The position numbers and the translations under genes were made by a program. From positions 1 through 44,945 of the forward strand of contig JARLHC010000033.1 of assembly GCA_031292455.1 (NCBI GenBank): a DNA stretch of 44,945 nt, given 5' to 3'. This document shows, piece after piece, positions 33,840-42,858 of this stretch (position 1 is its first letter; the number at the start of each line of letters is the position of its first letter). Origin of the DNA: Ignavibacteriaceae bacterium. Lineage in GTDB: Bacteria > Bacteroidota > Ignavibacteria > Ignavibacteriales > Ignavibacteriaceae. Under the pieces are notes generated by a model. It saw only the letters and a program-made list of their open reading frames with translations, made no database searches and was not told where the DNA came from.

Positions 33840-36800
33840 TTATTTCACAAGTATCATCTTTTTGGTAGAAGTGAAATTCTGTTTTCCATCCAAAGAGACA
33901 GCTTTAATACTATAGAAGTAGACGCCGCTTGAGAGCAATTTGGCATCAAAAGTAGTTTCATAAGATCCAGCACCCTGTACACCGCTCACAATTTCATTGA
34001 CTGTCTGGCCAAGGGAATTATAGATAATAAGCTTAACATTGCTGTCGAAAGCCAATGAATAGCTTATTCTAGTAGACGGATTCCATGGATTAGGATAATT
34101 CTGAGACAGGTTATAGGAAGCCGGTGCAGCGATTGCGGCATTAATAATACTGCTATAAGAATAGGTTCCGTCGTTATCCAACATTTTCAGGCGGTAACTA
34201 TATTTGCCAGCGTTTACATTTTTATCAGTAAATGAATAGGATTTAGGTGAATTACTGAGATTAGCTGCTTTAACGGAGGCAATTTTCTGCCATGTATCTG
34301 AGTCAGCTTTTTTCTTATACACTTCAAAAGAGGAGCTGTTTTTTTCTGTTGATGTATTCCATTTGAGCAAAACGCTTGCATCTTTTGTTTCGGCGGTAAA
34401 TGAAGACAATTCTACCGGCAATCCTACATAGCTAAATAAGTTTCCGTCAACATATATCAGAGAGGGAGTCCAGTTAGCAGCATAGGAATAACCAGAGCCT
34501 TTATTATTTTTCGAAAAGATATTAGCTATTGTATAAGTTGAGGCCTGTACATCAGTAATAGTTTGAGGCTGATTAGCGCCCGGCCATGCAGAATTCATAA
34601 CTGCTCTTGATTGAGCACCAGGACCGTAGCATCCATATTCAGAATAGAGAGAAGGGTTAGGTCCCATGACAGTCCAGCCGGCTATATTGACAGTAGCAGG
34701 TTCGTAACAATTGATATAGACAGTTTTAGGGGCATTCTGCCATGGTCTTCCCAAATAGAAAGTAGTCATAGGTTTACTATCAGCCCCGGAATCTCCAGCA
34801 GCCGTAGAACCGATAGTAGAATTGAGGAATACATAACCATAAGAATACCCGAATTCAGTAGCACCGGCGGTTAATACCCCGCCCTGCCTGTTGCAATAGA
34901 TAGTACAGTTATCAAAGAGAGCGACATCGTGCCCGAAGATAAAGTCTACAGAACCTTCAACATAACAGTTGTAATTGTAAATACGGTCAGGACCTGTAAG
35001 ACCACCCTGGGTATAATAAGTATCCTGATATCCAAGCATTCTGCAATTGTAATATGACTGCCTATCCCCATTAGTGCGCAGAGCGACAGCCTGGGCAGAA
35101 GTAACGCCCGGGGCATAAGCATTAGAGGTGTTCTGGAAGGTGATATCCTGAGCCTGGAAATCAGCTGCATCGATAGCAACAGAGTATGATGTATTGGTAC
35201 CGTTACTCAGAACTCCGTTTGTAGTGCGGTTGTTACCGGCGTAATCATCATAGGTTATAATAGTACGATCTCTATTCTGTCCTTTCAGGACAACATTTAT
35301 TTTTCCTGCAGCCAGAAGAGGTTTTTCGTAATATGTTCCTTCGGCGACATAAATAAACCAATGCCCGGTATAATTTGATGGAACTGCATTGAAAGCATCA
35401 GTAATAGTAGTATAGTCACAATCATGACCCGGAGTTCCGCCTTGTTTAACAAGTCTATAAACATCGGGCTGCGGGGCAGGGGTTGTGAATGAAACTTCAG
35501 ATCCATAGGAAGTACCAGAACTATTGGTTGCATAAGCACAAACATAGTAAGTTGTTCCCAGAGTGAGCCCACCGATGGGTGCTGTGAAAGTACCTTCTCC
35601 GCCAGCCCCAGCACTGTTATAGTCAATTGCAGTAGAGAGAGTAGGGTTCTGAGCAGTACCCCAGCAAATCCCGCGGTCAGTAATAGTAGAGCCACCCCAA
35701 GCAGAAATAGTTCCGCTTCCAGTAGCGCTTGTATTTACATTATTAGTTACTGCATTAGTAACAATAGAAGGAGTAGAAAGACTGGACAAAGTTGTGAATG
35801 TTAATTCACTTCCATATGCAGTTCCGGCACTATTAGTTGCGTAAGCACGGACATGATATGTATTTCCTGCTGTAAGTCCGGTAATAGAACTTGTAAATGG
35901 AGTTGAAGTAGTGCCGTCAGAAGTATGGGCATCTGAAGTAGTAGGAGTACCGCCTAAATTCCAGCATACTCCTTTAGCCGTAATAGTAGCATTACCATCG
36001 TTAGAAATGACACCGCCGCTTGTTGCAAAAGTAGTAGATATCAATGTAATAGTATTTGTAGAAACAGTTGGTAATATTGCTACAGAAGCGGGATTAACGT
36101 GAGCAATAATAAAATCGTTAGTTGTTAAATAGCCAAGGCCAGTAGATGACCCGAAAGAATTGGAAAGAATAGTTCCAGCATTATTAGCTGTACCGCTTCC
36201 ACCAAGGTTAATCCAATGGACAGCGCTGCTATCCTGAGCAATTCTAATATTGTCTTTATTACTGACATCGACACCATCATTTGTATTATAGCTTAACTGA
36301 ATGGTAGCTGATGATACGTTAGCGCCTGTTCCTTTAACAATGTGAACATATCGAGCAGTGGAAACCGCATCAAGTGCAAAGGGAAGCGTATAAGACGGGA
36401 CAGGAGATTCCTTAAGTTCTGCAGTGTACACTGTTGATGTAGCTGCATCCTGTGTTAAGGTTAAAGTAACCGGCCGGGAGACACTTCCTTTGCCTAATGG
36501 CAGATTTAGGACTTTTGATGTATTGACAGCAACTGTAGATGCAAGAGGCCCGTCGATATAGCCGGAACCGGACACTACACTGGTTGCAGCAACTGTAATT
36601 ATATTTGTTGCAGAAGTAATAAATTTTCCATTTGTAAGAACAAGATAGCCGGGGTTAGTAGCGGAGCCCACAGCTATAGGTGCATTAAGCTGAACAGCAG
36701 AATTATTCATTACGCCATAACTTAAATTCTGATTTGCGTTAGAGCTGGTATATGAGAAATTCTGAGTACCGTTGGATTTTGAGAAGATAAGTATTGTGCC

Positions 36801-37649
36801 AATGGCTTTATTAGATGGAAGAACAAACTGGCCTGTTCCGGTAGCCGAGAAATCACCATTCAGATACCAGGTACCAAAACCACCAGAGCCTCCGCATAAA
36901 TTGAACTTTCCGCTTGAAACAGTAATACTACCACCAACAGTTACATTATATTGGGCCGCCCCGCTTGAACCTGAGACAGTAAGATAGCCACCGTTTACAA
37001 TGACATTGCCATTTATTTTAATGTTTCTTGTTGTAGCGGCATTAGTCATTCTAAATTGGTAAGCGGCTGCAGTACCAGATGCTGTAACGGTAAGATCTCC
37101 ACTAACAGCAACCGGAACAGCGGCAGTACTATCCCAACTTAAATTCAAGTTTGTAGTTTGGCCAGGGCAGTTCCAAGTAAAATTATAAAATGATTGAGCA
37201 TTATTACCAGGAGAAGTGCCTGTTGTTCCTGATACGATACACGTTGATCCGGAATTCCATATTGACATGGGAATTGAGCCACTGGCGAGAGCATGTTCAT
37301 AAGTACTACCGTTATTGAATGTAAATGAATAAGGCACGGAGGTAGTAGCGGTTATAGCGGCCGTAGCTTTTAAATAACCATTTACAATAACCGGTATGCC
37401 ACTATTTATAGTTAAAGGGGCCGCAACAGTTATTGTATGGCCGCTTTGAATAGTAATAGTGCCAGAAGATCCGGTAGGTGCTGCTACTGCATCATTCCAG
37501 GTAGTTCCATCATAGGTTTGCCATGAAGTAATATCCGCCCAATTGCCTGATTGTTTGGATTGAAAATCACCTGCTGAGGCAGCAAAAAGATTAAATGATA
37601 AAAATAGGGTGAGAAGGGCAACAAGAGAAAAGGTAACGTATTTGTTCAT
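33840..37649 (-). CDS. Secreted pectin methylesterase (CE8) with T9SS sorting tail
   Basis: The 1269-residue protein has a signal peptide (1-24, ending LFAASAG) and a ~500-residue beta-rich N-terminal module starting GDFQSKQSGNWADITSW. Two Fn3-like repeats follow (~530-725; each has T-GVCW ... AYATNSxGT-YGSE-FTT), then a CE8 pectinesterase domain (~731-1075) with QAVALRTNGD, GYQDTYYT, GSVDFIFGHD and LGRPW supplying the catalytic Gln, two Asp and Arg. The last ~85 residues form a type A T9SS signal (NYPNPWNPSTRISYSL ... KKMILVK). It removes methyl esters from pectin outside the cell, preparing it for the pectate lyase encoded nearby. Its own promoter and operators lie at 37769-37837. Confidence 0.93.
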   Translation of the reverse strand: MNKYVTFSLVALLTLFLSFNLFAASAGDFQSKQSGNWADITSWQTYDGTTWNDAVAAPTGSSGTITIQSGHTITVAAPLTINSGIPVIVNGYLKATAAITATTSVPYSFTFNNGSTYEHALASGSIPMSIWNSGSTCIVSGTTGTSPGNNAQSFYNFTWNCPGQTTNLNLSWDSTAAVPVAVSGDLTVTASGTAAAYQFRMTNAATTRNIKINGNVIVNGGYLTVSGSSGAAQYNVTVGGSITVSSGKFNLCGGSGGFGTWYLNGDFSATGTGQFVLPSNKAIGTILIFSKSNGTQNFSYTSSNANQNLSYGVMNNSAVQLNAPIAVGSATNPGYLVLTNGKFITSATNIITVAATSVVSGSGYIDGPLASTVAVNTSKVLNLPLGKGSVSRPVTLTLTQDAATSTVYTAELKESPVPSYTLPFALDAVSTARYVHIVKGTGANVSSATIQLSYNTNDGVDVSNKDNIRIAQDSSAVHWINLGGSGTANNAGTILSNSFGSSTGLGYLTTNDFIIAHVNPASVAILPTVSTNTITLISTTFATSGGVISNDGNATITAKGVCWNLGGTPTTSDAHTSDGTTSTPFTSSITGLTAGNTYHVRAYATNSAGTAYGSELTFTTLSSLSTPSIVTNAVTNNVNTSATGSGTISAWGGSTITDRGICWGTAQNPTLSTAIDYNSAGAGGEGTFTAPIGGLTLGTTYYVCAYATNSSGTSYGSEVSFTTPAPQPDVYRLVKQGGTPGHDCDYTTITDAFNAVPSNYTGHWFIYVAEGTYYEKPLLAAGKINVVLKGQNRDRTIITYDDYAGNNRTTNGVLSNGTNTSYSVAIDAADFQAQDITFQNTSNAYAPGVTSAQAVALRTNGDRQSYYNCRMLGYQDTYYTQGGLTGPDRIYNYNCYVEGSVDFIFGHDVALFDNCTIYCNRQGGVLTAGATEFGYSYGYVFLNSTIGSTAAGDSGADSKPMTTFYLGRPWQNAPKTVYINCYEPATVNIAGWTVMGPNPSLYSEYGCYGPGAQSRAVMNSAWPGANQPQTITDVQASTYTIANIFSKNNKGSGYSYAANWTPSLIYVDGNLFSYVGLPVELSSFTAETKDASVLLKWNTSTEKNSSSFEVYKKKADSDTWQKIASVKAANLSNSPKSYSFTDKNVNAGKYSYRLKMLDNDGTYSYSSIINAAIAAPASYNLSQNYPNPWNPSTRISYSLAFDSNVKLIIYNSLGQTVNEIVSGVQGAGSYETTFDAKLLSSGVYFYSIKAVSLDGKQNFTSTKKMILVK

Positions 37650-37768
37650 AATGACTCCTGCTTGTGCATTATTGTTATAAATGAAAGTTAATTACATCAA
37701 TTTCTATCGGGTAAGTAATGAATAAATAGTGATTGATTCCGAATTAAAACACTTAGAGCAAGAATTCC

Positions 37769-37837
37769 GTAAACGTTTAATTAAACGTTAAATTTAACGT
37801 TTACTTAAATTTATATAAATTGGTGTATTAAAAGCAA
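37769..37837 (-). promoter_or_regulatory. Promoter with overlapping palindromic operators for the pectin methylesterase
   Basis: Minus-strand -35 TTGCTT (37832-37837) and -10 TATAAA (37810-37815) are 16 bases apart. Directly downstream (37769-37804) are three CG-centred boxes exactly 12 bp apart. They form two overlapping perfect 18-bp palindromes of the form AACG-N10-CGTT (37772-37789 and 37784-37801). The arrangement suits a LacI-type repressor blocking elongation. Confidence 0.7.
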
Positions 37838-37994
37838 TAGGGACACATTTTTTTTTAATAATAGTCTTACTACCAGATTTATTTATAATAAAGAGACGCG
37901 ATTAAAGGGAATGCAAATTGAGAATTAATAATCGGAAGTGAATAAAGTACATTGGAGTAAAAAGGGCAGAATGATCAAACAGTCTATTAATTGA

Positions 37995-39029
37995 TCATCT
38001 TTCCACTCTACCTGAACCGCCGCTTTTCATTAGTTTTTCAACCTCATCAATAGTAATAAGATTAAAATCACCTGGTATTGAATGTTTGAGACAAGAGGCA
38101 GCGACAGCAAATTCGAGAGCTTGTTTTGAATCCGATTTATTTAATAGGCCATAGATTAATCCGCCTGCAAATGAATCCCCCCCCCCTACCCTGTCAACAA
38201 TATTAATATCATACCTAGCGGACCTATAGGGGGAAGAACATTCCTTATTATCGACAAGAAGAGCGCTCCATCCATTTCTTGAAGCAGAATAGCTTTCTCT
38301 CAAGGTAATAGCAACTGATTCGAAGTTAAATATTTGTTTAAGAGTCTGGGCCAGAAGGAAGTAAGCCTGTTCGTCCAGCTGTCCTTTGTTGACATTGGAT
38401 ATACCAGCTTTAAGGCCAAGGCTTTTTTCTGCATCTTCTTCGTTAGCGATACAAACATCTACATATTCCATTAAAGGGATCATTACGGATTGAGCTTCTT
38501 TTTCAGACCACATCTTTGCCCGAAAATTGAGATCACAGCTTATTTTAACCCCTGCTTTTTTTGCTGCGATACATGCATCAGTTAACGCTTCCCTGGTATC
38601 TATGCTGATAGCGGGAGTTATGCCTGTCCAATGAAACCAGGCGGTATTTTCAAAAACCATATTCCAGTCAATTTCCCCTTTACGGATTCCGGCAACAGAT
38701 GAATTTGCCCTATCATAGATAACTTTAGAGGGACGCTGGCTAGCTCCGGTTTCAAGGAAATATATTCCTATTCTATCTCCTCCTCTAACAATAAATTCGG
38801 TATTAACGCCGAATTTTCTTAAATGGTTTAGAGCCGACTGCCCAATCTCATGCTTAGGAAGTTTAGTGACAAAACAGCTATGCAATCCATAATTGGCTAA
38901 GGAGACCGCAACATTAGCTTCTCCCCCACCATAGGTCACATCAAAATCATCAGCCTGAATAAATTTTAAGAATCCTTTGGTGGAAAGTCTTAACATAATT
39001 TCCCCAAAAGTAACCACTTTATAATTCAT
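37995..39029 (-). CDS. kdgK: 2-Keto-3-deoxygluconate kinase-like PfkB sugar kinase (copy 1)
   Basis: The 344-residue PfkB-family kinase has the N-terminal sugar-binding signature (VTYGGGEANVAVSLANYG) and the C-terminal catalytic signature (DRVGGGDSFAGGLIYGLL; Asp in GGGDS is the base). FDVTYGGGEANVA, the WFHWTGITPAIS region and DLNFRAKMW fit KDG kinases, which make KDG-6-phosphate in the Entner-Doudoroff-like end of pectin breakdown. It lies 55 bp after the pectate lyase gene, probably in the same unit. No KDPG aldolase gene is in the window. Confidence 0.85.
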   Translation of the reverse strand: MNYKVVTFGEIMLRLSTKGFLKFIQADDFDVTYGGGEANVAVSLANYGLHSCFVTKLPKHEIGQSALNHLRKFGVNTEFIVRGGDRIGIYFLETGASQRPSKVIYDRANSSVAGIRKGEIDWNMVFENTAWFHWTGITPAISIDTREALTDACIAAKKAGVKISCDLNFRAKMWSEKEAQSVMIPLMEYVDVCIANEEDAEKSLGLKAGISNVNKGQLDEQAYFLLAQTLKQIFNFESVAITLRESYSASRNGWSALLVDNKECSSPYRSARYDINIVDRVGGGDSFAGGLIYGLLNKSDSKQALEFAVAASCLKHSIPGDFNLITIDEVEKLMKSGGSGRVER

Positions 39030-39084
39030 ATTTTATAATCCAGTTGCCAGTTGTTGCAGAGTAATTATTTAGAGTCACTACTAT

Positions 39085-40914
39085 TTACTTATCACTTACA
39101 TTTAATTTAAGTTTAACCTGTTTATCGAAATAGGTTCCCGGAGGAACTTGTCTTCCAACAAAGTTTGTATTATTGTTATCTACAAATGTCATATCATCTC
39201 CGGATATAAATCCATCTCCGTTTAAGTCGTTTACTGCATGATAATCAAAGTTGGTGTTATCATTATCTATACCTGTCATATCATCACCGCTGACAAAACC
39301 GTCCTGATTAAGATCGCCGCTATATATGCAATACTTACCGCCATGAAGTGACATCGGGTATGCGCTTCCGTCTGTATATGCTTTATTCAGAGCAGTTGTG
39401 AAATCATAGCTTAATGCACCGCCTGTAAAGCTAACTGCTGTTGCACTCCAGGTTTCTATTGTGTTTATACTTTTAACTACAATATAATAGTTTGTTCCGT
39501 TAACTGCTGTTGTATAAGTGAAAGTTCCAACACCAGCGGTAGTAAGAGTTCCTGTCTTTGCTTCCACCAAAGCAAAAGGAGACGTGGCATTATGTAATTC
39601 CACTGTAACAGTAGGAGTAATAGACATTGATGTTCCGCCAGCGACATACAATGCTTCAATAAGTGCAGTAAGATTAAGGTTAAGACTTGTATTTGTAACA
39701 ATGTACTCGAACGCCCCAATATCAGGTGCGCTTCCAGAATAAGGCAGACCTACATTAACGCCGGCATCAATGAACTGACTTCCTGCTTTCAATCTAAAGA
39801 AACCGTTATCAGGAAGATTTCCATTTGCCTGGCGGGGTGCGGTAGCAAGAGAAGTGTCAATACTTACAAAATCTGCTGAAGTGGGGGTCATATTCGGCCA
39901 GCTATTATTGGACAAGGTTGCATTACTTATTGTAACAGTGCCAGTATATGAGATACAATTCTTAATAACATGTAGACCTGTGATAGGGCTGTTGGTAAAA
40001 TGAAAATTATCCCCTTTATTTCTATATGCGAGACAGTTATATAATGTTATACCGGCAGTATCATTATTTTCGTCATAGCCTCTTCCGGTATCTCCTGCAT
40101 TATCAAATGAAACACAATTCTGGACCAGATGATGGGTAGCTACATAATTACCACCAAGTTTAAATCCATTGCCGTTATTGCCGGACAGAGTACCGCTCCA
40201 ACTGTTCACGCCATTTCTAAAAGCGAAGCAACTATCAATTTCGACTAAGCTATCAGCCATCCATAAATCAAAACCATCATCAGAATTCTGCCATGCCCGG
40301 CAACCTTTAAATACATTTCCTTTTCCGATATACCATTTAGGAGAAAAACCATCGGCATTTCCGCCACCAGTAGGAGCGTCATAGTTAAGATAGGAGTCAG
40401 TATTAAGAATCAAATTATGGCTTGGATAAAGGCCACTATTAGTGCCCCCGCCAAATTGGAATCCTGAATTCCTGTTGCTATGAATCTTACAAGCTTCGAT
40501 GGTATTATAGTGACCAGTACATGCGATCCCATTGTGTCCGGCATGCATTATCTCGAGTCCTTTAAGGTGGTAATAATCGCCGCTTATCGAAAACCCATCA
40601 GTTCCGACGGATTCACCGGCAAAGTCAATAACAGGTGTTTCATTGGGATAGGCCCAGATTTTAATAGTGCTAGCTGCAGTAGCGACTTTTGTAAGGGAGA
40701 TTTTAGCAGAATAGGAATAAGTTCCTCCTCTCAAATAGATATAGCCGCCTGTGCTACTCATCTTTCCGTTTGCGTAACTAATCGTTAGGAACGGCTGGGT
40801 TATTGAACCAGGATAGGAATCGCTACCATTGACAGGATCAACGTAATAAGTTGGCTGTGCAAATAAAGAACCAGATAACAGAAGCAGTGCAATTAGACAA
40901 GATCTCATGTTCAT
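39085..40914 (-). CDS. Secreted family 9 pectate lyase with dockerin-like C-terminal cassette
   Basis: Domains in 609 residues: signal peptide (1-19, ending LFAQ), a right-handed beta-helix (~25-405), a linker, a beta-sandwich-like segment (~413-525) and twin Ca-loop repeats (GDLNQDGFVSGDDM at ~533, NDLNGDGFISGDDM at ~562) like a dockerin. The helix has PL9 active-site residues D188 (NADGF), D212, D213, D216 (NSDDGFD) and K252 (GNGFKLGG). Each is exactly 21 residues lower than the Pel9A residues as I recall them (D209, D233, D234, D237, K273). There is no T9SS tail. It cleaves polygalacturonate by Ca-dependent beta-elimination. It is first in an apparent unit with kdgK copy 1, under the shared operator at 40933. 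Confidence 0.9.
   Translation of the reverse strand: MNMRSCLIALLLLSGSLFAQPTYYVDPVNGSDSYPGSITQPFLTISYANGKMSSTGGYIYLRGGTYSYSAKISLTKVATAASTIKIWAYPNETPVIDFAGESVGTDGFSISGDYYHLKGLEIMHAGHNGIACTGHYNTIEACKIHSNRNSGFQFGGGTNSGLYPSHNLILNTDSYLNYDAPTGGGNADGFSPKWYIGKGNVFKGCRAWQNSDDGFDLWMADSLVEIDSCFAFRNGVNSWSGTLSGNNGNGFKLGGNYVATHHLVQNCVSFDNAGDTGRGYDENNDTAGITLYNCLAYRNKGDNFHFTNSPITGLHVIKNCISYTGTVTISNATLSNNSWPNMTPTSADFVSIDTSLATAPRQANGNLPDNGFFRLKAGSQFIDAGVNVGLPYSGSAPDIGAFEYIVTNTSLNLNLTALIEALYVAGGTSMSITPTVTVELHNATSPFALVEAKTGTLTTAGVGTFTYTTAVNGTNYYIVVKSINTIETWSATAVSFTGGALSYDFTTALNKAYTDGSAYPMSLHGGKYCIYSGDLNQDGFVSGDDMTGIDNDNTNFDYHAVNDLNGDGFISGDDMTFVDNNNTNFVGRQVPPGTYFDKQVKLKLNVSDK
39280..39672 (-). repeat. Dockerin-like C-terminal cassette, copy 1 (inverted relative to 44551-44945)
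   Basis: 131 codons of the pectate lyase (from LTALIEALYVAGG to the first SGDD loop) align without gaps to the end of the protein encoded from 42859. I count about 16 differing residues, and the DNA is similarly close. The two copies lie in opposite orientation. Confidence 0.85.
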
Positions 40915-40932
40915 ACTAAATTTCCAAATTTA

Positions 40933-40997
40933 TTAAACGATAAAGTAACCGTTAAAGGTCTCTCAATTAAAATAAGATAAAATTGATTTATTAACAA
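40933..40997 (-). promoter_or_regulatory. Promoter and operator for the pectate lyase-kdgK unit
   Basis: Minus-strand -35 TTGTTA (40992-40997) and -10 TATTTT (40969-40974) have 17-base spacing. The operator 40933-40956 begins just past the expected start, with two CG-centred boxes 12 bp apart (reading AACGGTTACTTTATCGTT on the minus strand). The same box pair occurs at 37769, 42664 and, half decayed, 42293. Confidence 0.62.
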
Positions 40998-41094
40998 GTG
41001 ATGGAGATAAATAATTACAAGAATTCAAAGAATACGAAATTCTATTAAAAACAGTTGAATATTCAGAAAAACTTAAGAAATCAATATTTATATT

Positions 41095-41127
41095 AAAAAA
41101 GCCGGAGGCAATAGATTCCGGCTTTTT
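41095..41127. terminator. Bidirectional intrinsic terminator after kdgK copy 2
   Basis: A-run plus GCCGGA pairs with TCCGGC plus T-run (AAAAAGCCGGA / TCCGGCTTTTT), with a 10-base loop. It lies 28 bp past the stop of the minus-strand kinase gene. Confidence 0.85.
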
Positions 41128-41154
41128 AGATTATATACTATACATAATTGAGAT

Positions 41155-42237
41155 TCATCGTTGAATGCGAGCAGAGCCTCCCTTAGCAAAAGCACGAACT
41201 TCTTCAAGAGTTGCCATTGATGTATCGCCCGGGAAAGTAGTAAGGAGAGCGCCATGAGCCCATCCTAATTTTACAGCTTCTTCCGGTGACTCACCTGAAA
41301 GCAGGCCATATATGATTCCACTTGCGAACCCATCGCCTCCACCGACGCGATCAAATACATGAAGTTCAGCGGTAGGGGCTGTATATGTTTTACCGTTTAT
41401 CCACGCAACAGCGCTCCAGCTATGATGAACAGTAGAGTGAACTTCCCGCAAGGTAGTGGCGACTGCTTTTACCTTAGGATATTTGGCAACTACTTTATCG
41501 ATCATTCCGAAAAAGGTAGAGGGGTCGAGTTTAGATTTTGCTGCTACTTCAGGGCCAGGGACATCGAGACCTTTCTGAAGATCTTCCTCATTGCCGACCA
41601 GGAAGTCGACATTTTCAACTATACGGGCTATAACTTCAACGGCCTTCTTCTGGCCGCCCCAGATATTCCATAATTTTTCGCGGTAATTAAGATCAAAGCT
41701 AGTAACAGCGCCAGCCTGTTTAGCAGCTTTCATACCTTCGATAATAAGTTCTCCGGTAGATTCTGAAAGAGAAGCAAAAATACCTCCACTATGGAACCAG
41801 CGCACCCCATTCTTAAATATTGTTTTCCAATCAAAATCTCCCGGTTTTAAGAAGGAAGCAGCTTCATTGCAACGGTTATAAAATACAACAGGAGCGCGGA
41901 CACCAAATCCCTGATCGCTATAAACCGTAGCCATATTAGGACCGTTAACACCGTTATGTTTAAATTCTTTGTAAAAGGGTTTAACGCCCATTGCCCGGAC
42001 ACGTTCAGCTATCAATTCACCGATCGGGTAGTTGACCATTGCGCTAGCAACTGCCGTGTTCATACGGAAGCAGTAAGCAAGATTAGCAGCGACATTAAAC
42101 TCTCCCCCGCTAACATGTATTTTACATTCATTTGCTCTCCTAAAGGGGATGTGCCCGGGATCAAGCCTGTGGACCAATGCGCCGAGTGAAAGAAGATCCA
42201 AAGCGCCATCTGATTTTATTGATAAACCATTATCCAT
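41155..42237 (-). CDS. kdgK: 2-Keto-3-deoxygluconate kinase-like PfkB sugar kinase (copy 2)
   Basis: The 360-residue PfkB-family kinase has HVSGGEFNVAANLAYCF at the sugar-binding lid and DRVGGGDGFASGIIYGLL at the catalytic Asp. It shares the WFHSGGIFASLS and SFDLNYREKLWNIWGG patterns with copy 1 but is clearly divergent and longer. Two similar kinases in one pectin locus may act on KDG and another keto-deoxy acid (for example 5-keto-4-deoxyuronate products), which the sequence cannot decide. It is a single-gene unit with its own operator at 42293-42319 and a strong terminator. Confidence 0.83.
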   Translation of the reverse strand: MDNGLSIKSDGALDLLSLGALVHRLDPGHIPFRRANECKIHVSGGEFNVAANLAYCFRMNTAVASAMVNYPIGELIAERVRAMGVKPFYKEFKHNGVNGPNMATVYSDQGFGVRAPVVFYNRCNEAASFLKPGDFDWKTIFKNGVRWFHSGGIFASLSESTGELIIEGMKAAKQAGAVTSFDLNYREKLWNIWGGQKKAVEVIARIVENVDFLVGNEEDLQKGLDVPGPEVAAKSKLDPSTFFGMIDKVVAKYPKVKAVATTLREVHSTVHHSWSAVAWINGKTYTAPTAELHVFDRVGGGDGFASGIIYGLLSGESPEEAVKLGWAHGALLTTFPGDTSMATLEEVRAFAKGGSARIQR

Positions 42238-42292
42238 ATTAATTCCTTATATCTTGTTAAACAAAGTGAAGAATTTGACCTGATTCAATAAA

Positions 42293-42363
42293 TTTACTTA
42301 AACGGTTACTTAAATATTTCTCAAATGAGAAAGAAAGTTAGTTAATATGAAAATGTATGTCAA
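42293..42363 (-). promoter_or_regulatory. Promoter and operator for kdgK copy 2
   Basis: Minus-strand -35 TTGACA (42358-42363) and -10 TAACTT (42335-42340) have 17-base spacing. The operator TTTACTTAAACGGTTACTTAA region (42293-42319) has one perfect CG-centred box. Its partner position 12 bp away has decayed to AT, so this may be the weakest site of the set. Confidence 0.6.
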
Positions 42364-42621
42364 CATTATTATTACATTAGCAAAATTTTATTACAAATTC
42401 ACCTGTCAAAATTCAATCCGGCATCATTGATAAAAGATAACGGATATTGAAATTCAAAATTGATTTTATAATTAAAGTGGACACAGGAACTATAAATTTC
42501 CGGAATAATGCAAAACCAGACCTTAAAGAAGGCAGAAATGGAAATACCAGACAGGATATTGTTATCGATTTTGAGAAATTACTATTATGGATAGAAACTT
42601 TTCTATTCTTTCTGATTTTTC

Positions 42622-42689
42622 TTGACATTAGCTGAAATATTTGTAATTTTTTAGTCAATAAATCTTTATCGTTTACTTAATCGATAAAG
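42622..42689 (+). promoter_or_regulatory. Promoter and operator for the large secreted protein at 42859
   Basis: Plus-strand -35 TTGACA (42622-42627) and -10 TAATTT (42644-42649) have 16-base spacing. They are followed by a perfect inverted repeat CTTTATCG-N10-CGATAAAG (42664-42689) with CG steps 12 bp apart, placed about 8 bases past the expected start. A further half site (GTTACTTAAAT) lies at 42713. The leader to the ATG is about 200 bases and shows no other feature. Confidence 0.65.
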
Positions 42690-42858
42690 TAGATATTTGT
42701 AATATGTATATTGTTACTTAAATTTTTATTCAAATCTTTCTTCCTGACATTATGAAAATTGTTTATCAGTTTTCCTGCTCAATCATTTACTTCTTTATTT
42801 CAGGTAATTCTATTCAGCAATTTCATTTTTTCAATAATTATATCAAAAAGGAACTAGT

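Noticed and set aside
42413-42658. Overlapping ORFs on both strands (81 and 62 codons) upstream of the 42859 gene
   Set aside because: They lie in an A+T-rich leader, overlap a predicted promoter (42622-42649), lack ribosome binding sites and have no family resemblance.
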